A DNA stretch of 64,000 nt, from assembly GCF_000829435.1 (NCBI RefSeq), contig NZ_JXRP01000018.1, positions 620,001-684,000 of the forward strand. The letters run 5' to 3'. Position 1 is the first letter of the stretch. The number at the start of each line of letters is the position of its first letter. The stretch is from Jeotgalibacillus soli (GTDB taxonomy: Bacteria > Bacillota > Bacilli > Bacillales > Jeotgalibacillaceae). Both the position numbers and the translations under genes were made by a program. Of the stretch, positions 61,226 to 64,000 are shown piece by piece. The notes beneath the pieces were generated by a model. That model had not been told where the DNA came from and made no database searches. It saw only the letters and a list, made by a program, of their open reading frames with translations.

Positions 61226-62779
61226 ATGAACTTTACGGGTAATCAAAATTTTTCGTCCATCGTTACTAGGGGCGCATCAAATGAACCGGATAAAGTAGTC
61301 ATCACCTATCAGGATAAAAAAATCACTTATCGTACTCTTCAAGAAAGAGTTAGTGCGTTATCTCAAGGACTGCTGAAACTAGGAATAAAAAAAGACGATA
61401 TTGTTGCCGTTCTGCTTTATAACTGTTCTGAATATTTGGAAATATTATTCGCTGTTAACCGAATTGGTGCTATCTTTTTACCCTTAAATTTTCGTTTAGC
61501 CGCTTACGAATGCGCCGGAATTTTAGAAGATTCAGGTGCCAAAGTAATTATAAGTGAAGATTCCTTTCATCTGACATTAAATTCAATTAGGGATGGAGTT
61601 ACAAATCTTCAACATTTCATTACCTTGTCACCAAAACCAGCTGATGATTGGATCTTTTATGAAAAAATGCTAGCAGACAACTTAGGAGCTGATATACCAG
61701 ATGCACATGTAGAGTTTGAAGATTTGCATCGATTGATGTATACATCTGGAACGACATCTCGACCTAAAGGGGTCATGATCACATATGGAAATTTATATTG
61801 GAAAAACATAGGGCATATTTGGGAATTTGATATTACAGCACAGGATAAAACGCTGATTGCAGGGCCTCTTTATCATGTCGGTGGCCTTGATTTGACAGCA
61901 ACATCTACATTGTATCGTGGTGGAAGTGTAGTTATCTTAAGAAAGTTTGATGCTCTTGAAGTGGTGAAAACCATCGAAAAAGAAAAAACGACCGGGATTT
62001 GGTTAGCCCCAGCTATGACGAATATCATTCTTCAGGAGCCTAAAGCTTTCGAGTATCAACTAGACTCGATCCGATATATTATCGGTGGCGGAGAAAGAAT
62101 GCCAGAACCTTTAGTGATAAAAGTGCAGCAATTATTTAAAAACGCATGGTTCTGTGATGCCTATGGATTAACGGAGACAGTTTCAGGCGATACATTTCTT
62201 CCAAAAAATAAAACATTAGAAAAACTTGGTTCCGTCGGACTACCCTGTATCCATCTTGATGTAAAAATTGTCGATAAAGATGGAAATGTACGTCTTCCGA
62301 ATCAGGTTGGAGAAATCACATTCAGGGGACCAAAAGTTACGAAAGGTTATTGGAAGAATCCTGAAGCAACTAAAAAAGCTATTCGCAATGGATGGTTCCA
62401 CACAGGAGATATTGGGAGAATGGATGATGAGGGCTATCTCTATATTGTTGACCGAAAAAAAGACATGATCATAAGCGGTGGAGAAAATATTGCTTCTCTG
62501 GAAGTGGAGAGAATTCTTTTTGAACATCCTTATATATTAGAAGCATCCGTTATCGGAATACCTCACGAGAAATGGGGAGAAGTGCCGAAAGCCTTTGTCG
62601 TGTTGAAACCGGGATATACTCTATCTGCTGAAGAGGTTAAACAACACTGCATGGGGAAACTAGCAAAATTTAAAGTTCCGAAAGAGGTGGAATTCATTAA
62701 TGAACTTCCACGAAATCCTTCTGGTAAAGTGCTGAAAAGATTATTAAGAAAAGAAGAACAGGGGGGAATGTTGAGATGA
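61226..62779 (+). CDS. Acyl-CoA ligase (AMP-forming)
   Basis: 517 residues of the ANL superfamily. The P-loop is YTSGTTSRPKGVM, the adenine motif YGLTETVSGD, the hinge GWFHTGDIGRMDDEGYLYIVDRKKD, and the C-terminal catalytic Lys is in NPSGKVLKR. It makes a CoA thioester from a carboxylic acid, ATP and CoA. The exact acid cannot be told. In this island it would activate the substrate or the carboxylation product. The stop overlaps the next start (ATGA). Confidence 0.92.
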   Translation: MNFTGNQNFSSIVTRGASNEPDKVVITYQDKKITYRTLQERVSALSQGLLKLGIKKDDIVAVLLYNCSEYLEILFAVNRIGAIFLPLNFRLAAYECAGILEDSGAKVIISEDSFHLTLNSIRDGVTNLQHFITLSPKPADDWIFYEKMLADNLGADIPDAHVEFEDLHRLMYTSGTTSRPKGVMITYGNLYWKNIGHIWEFDITAQDKTLIAGPLYHVGGLDLTATSTLYRGGSVVILRKFDALEVVKTIEKEKTTGIWLAPAMTNIILQEPKAFEYQLDSIRYIIGGGERMPEPLVIKVQQLFKNAWFCDAYGLTETVSGDTFLPKNKTLEKLGSVGLPCIHLDVKIVDKDGNVRLPNQVGEITFRGPKVTKGYWKNPEATKKAIRNGWFHTGDIGRMDDEGYLYIVDRKKDMIISGGENIASLEVERILFEHPYILEASVIGIPHEKWGEVPKAFVVLKPGYTLSAEEVKQHCMGKLAKFKVPKEVEFINELPRNPSGKVLKRLLRKEEQGGMLR

Positions 62780-63948
62780 ATTTCGAACTTACTGAAGAAC
62801 AACAAATGCTTCGTGATTCTGTACGAAAACTGGCAAAGAATTATGGACTGGAGTATTGGCTAGATAAAGACGAGAAGCATGAATTTGTTCATGAGTTATG
62901 GAGTGAACTGGGGAAAAATGGATATCTGGGATTGGCAATCCCTGAGGAATATGGTGGTGCTGGACTTGGTATGTCAGAAATGACTATGGTCATTGAGGAG
63001 CTTACATTATCTGGTGCTGGCTCTACTCTCGCTCAGCTCTTCATGCTTACTCCAGTTTTTGGAGGAGTAACAATAAATTTACATGGCAGTGAGGATCAAA
63101 AACGAGAATATCTACCCAAAATTGCTTCTGGTAATATGAATTTCTGTATGGCCTTAACAGAACCGAATGCGGGTAGTAACGCATTAGAGATAACAACCTT
63201 CGCCAAAAAAGATAAGGATCATTATATTATAAATGGTCAGAAAATTTGGATTTCAGGAGTAGATATTGCTGATAAAATGCTTTTAGTTGCACGCACAACA
63301 AAAAAAGATGAAGTAGCAAAAAAAACCGATGGAATCAGTCTTTTTATCGTTGATCCGAAGGACCCGGCAATTACATGTCAACCTATAGATAAATTAGGCA
63401 CTCATTGTGTGCGGTCAGATACCGTCTTTATTGAAAATCTGAGGGTCCATAAAGATCAGTTAATAGGAGTGGAAGGAAAGGGATGGTCTTATTTGCTGGA
63501 TACCTTGAATGCTGAACGGATCGTCACTACAGCAGGCCTTATTGGAACTGGCAAACTAGCTATCAAGCTAGCGGTTGATTATGCAAAGGAAAGAAAGGTA
63601 TTTCGCGATACCCCAATCGGCGCCTACCAAGGTATTCAATTCCCGCTAGCAAGACATAGTGCAGAATTGGCTGTTTCTCAGCTAATGAATTATAAAGCTG
63701 CATGGTTATATGATCAAAATCTCCCTAATGGTTCGGAAGCAAATACAGCAAAACTGATCGCTGGTGAAACTGCCTTTCAAGCAGCAGATCGAGCCATGCA
63801 GGTAATGGGGGGTTATGGTTATGCAAAAGAGTACTTTATTGAGAGAATTTGGCGGGATGTTCGTCTATTCAAAATAGCTCCTGTCTCAGAAGAAATGGTC
63901 TTAAATTTTATTGCCCAGCATGATTTAGGATTACCAAGATCTTATTAA
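62776..63948 (+). CDS. Acyl-CoA dehydrogenase
   Basis: 390 residues. FAD-binding FCMALTEPNAGSNALEITT and WISGVDIADKMLLVART, then IGAYQGIQFPLARHSAEL and MQVMGGYGYAKEYFIERIWRD. The usual catalytic Glu of the YEGT motif near the end is replaced (KIAPVSEEM). A Glu is present in the helix-G position (LNAERIVTTAG), as in isovaleryl- and long-chain acyl-CoA dehydrogenases, so it is probably an active member of that type. It oxidises an acyl-CoA to the enoyl-CoA used by the hydratase. SD GGGGGAATG lies before the ATG. Confidence 0.9.
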   Translation: MNFELTEEQQMLRDSVRKLAKNYGLEYWLDKDEKHEFVHELWSELGKNGYLGLAIPEEYGGAGLGMSEMTMVIEELTLSGAGSTLAQLFMLTPVFGGVTINLHGSEDQKREYLPKIASGNMNFCMALTEPNAGSNALEITTFAKKDKDHYIINGQKIWISGVDIADKMLLVARTTKKDEVAKKTDGISLFIVDPKDPAITCQPIDKLGTHCVRSDTVFIENLRVHKDQLIGVEGKGWSYLLDTLNAERIVTTAGLIGTGKLAIKLAVDYAKERKVFRDTPIGAYQGIQFPLARHSAELAVSQLMNYKAAWLYDQNLPNGSEANTAKLIAGETAFQAADRAMQVMGGYGYAKEYFIERIWRDVRLFKIAPVSEEMVLNFIAQHDLGLPRSY

Positions 63949-63972
63949 TTATTGATAAATGGGGGGAAAACT

Positions 63973-64000
63973 ATGAATAAACGTTATTCAAAAATAGTAT
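63973..64000 (+). CDS. Start of the next gene (cut by the window end)
   Basis: ATG preceded by GGGGGGAAAA, reading MNKRYSKIV before the window ends. It follows the acyl-CoA dehydrogenase by 24 bases, so it probably belongs to the same operon. Too short to identify. Confidence 0.6.

Noticed and set aside
1..64000. tRNA, rRNA, prophage or transposase genes
   Set aside because: I looked for cloverleaf-like blocks, rRNA-like stretches and integrase or transposase motifs and found none I could support.

Overview
The window looks like chromosomal DNA from a low-GC, endospore-forming member of the Bacillaceae. The evidence is Shine-Dalgarno (SD) sites close to AGGAGG, frequent TTG and GTG starts, T-tailed hairpin terminators, and typical Bacillus genes: sspP, spoIISA/spoIISB, a Spo0M fragment, YdjO, YfhD, bpsAB, a YqgT-like LysM-M14 peptidase, a PepF and the hom-thrC-thrB operon. 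I see no tRNA, rRNA, CRISPR array, complete insertion sequence or prophage. The species cannot be named from this sequence alone.

Layout. 0-3 kb: end of an AgcS-type symporter, a secreted SGNH hydrolase, then a decayed patch (MazG-like fragment, FAD disulfide oxidoreductase, DUF1499 gene). 3-7 kb: sensor kinase, C39-like protein, and a wrecked NADH oxidase gene that still has a perfect Rex-type operator. 7-16 kb: MmpL/YdfJ exporter, threonine operon, PAP2 phosphatase, stress-type SDR and small proteins. 16-24 kb: YdjO, preQ1-I riboswitch with queCDE, MsrA, LCP protein, SpoIIS toxin-antitoxin, truncated spo0M. 24-36 kb: GGDEF/EAL protein, SpeD, dead guaD, type III PKS operon, sspP, double AhpD protein, PepF, second SGNH hydrolase. 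36-38.3 kb: rubble of a fatty-acid locus, including an acyl-CoA dehydrogenase/SDR chimera and MaoC pieces. 38-46 kb: small housekeeping or accessory genes, a PLA2-like protein and a GC-rich Bacillaceae-type repeat.

47-64 kb is the most interesting part: a catabolic island. It holds an MmgE/PrpD protein, a HyuA/HyuB pair with acetone-carboxylase-like proportions, an SDR, a thioesterase-fold protein, a TetR regulator, a complete acetoin/2-oxo-acid dehydrogenase set (E1a, E1b, E2, E3), enoyl-CoA hydratase, acyl-CoA ligase and acyl-CoA dehydrogenase. Three close copies and one degenerate copy of an ATACC-N8-GGTAT palindrome lie upstream of its transcription units. In two of them the palindrome sits in the spacer of a TTGACA-N18-TATNNT promoter, which points to one TetR-controlled regulon. 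The E2 has no lipoyl domain but two E3-binding domains, while the E3 carries the lipoyl domain at its N-terminus. My working reading, which is inference, is that a secondary alcohol or ketone is oxidised, carboxylated, activated to a CoA ester and beta-oxidised, with a 2-oxo acid or acetoin-like product handled by the dehydrogenase complex.

At least nine loci are visibly broken. Several combine frameshifts, stops and deletions and so are hard to blame on sequencing error; single-lesion cases such as the DUF1499 gene should be confirmed with reads.
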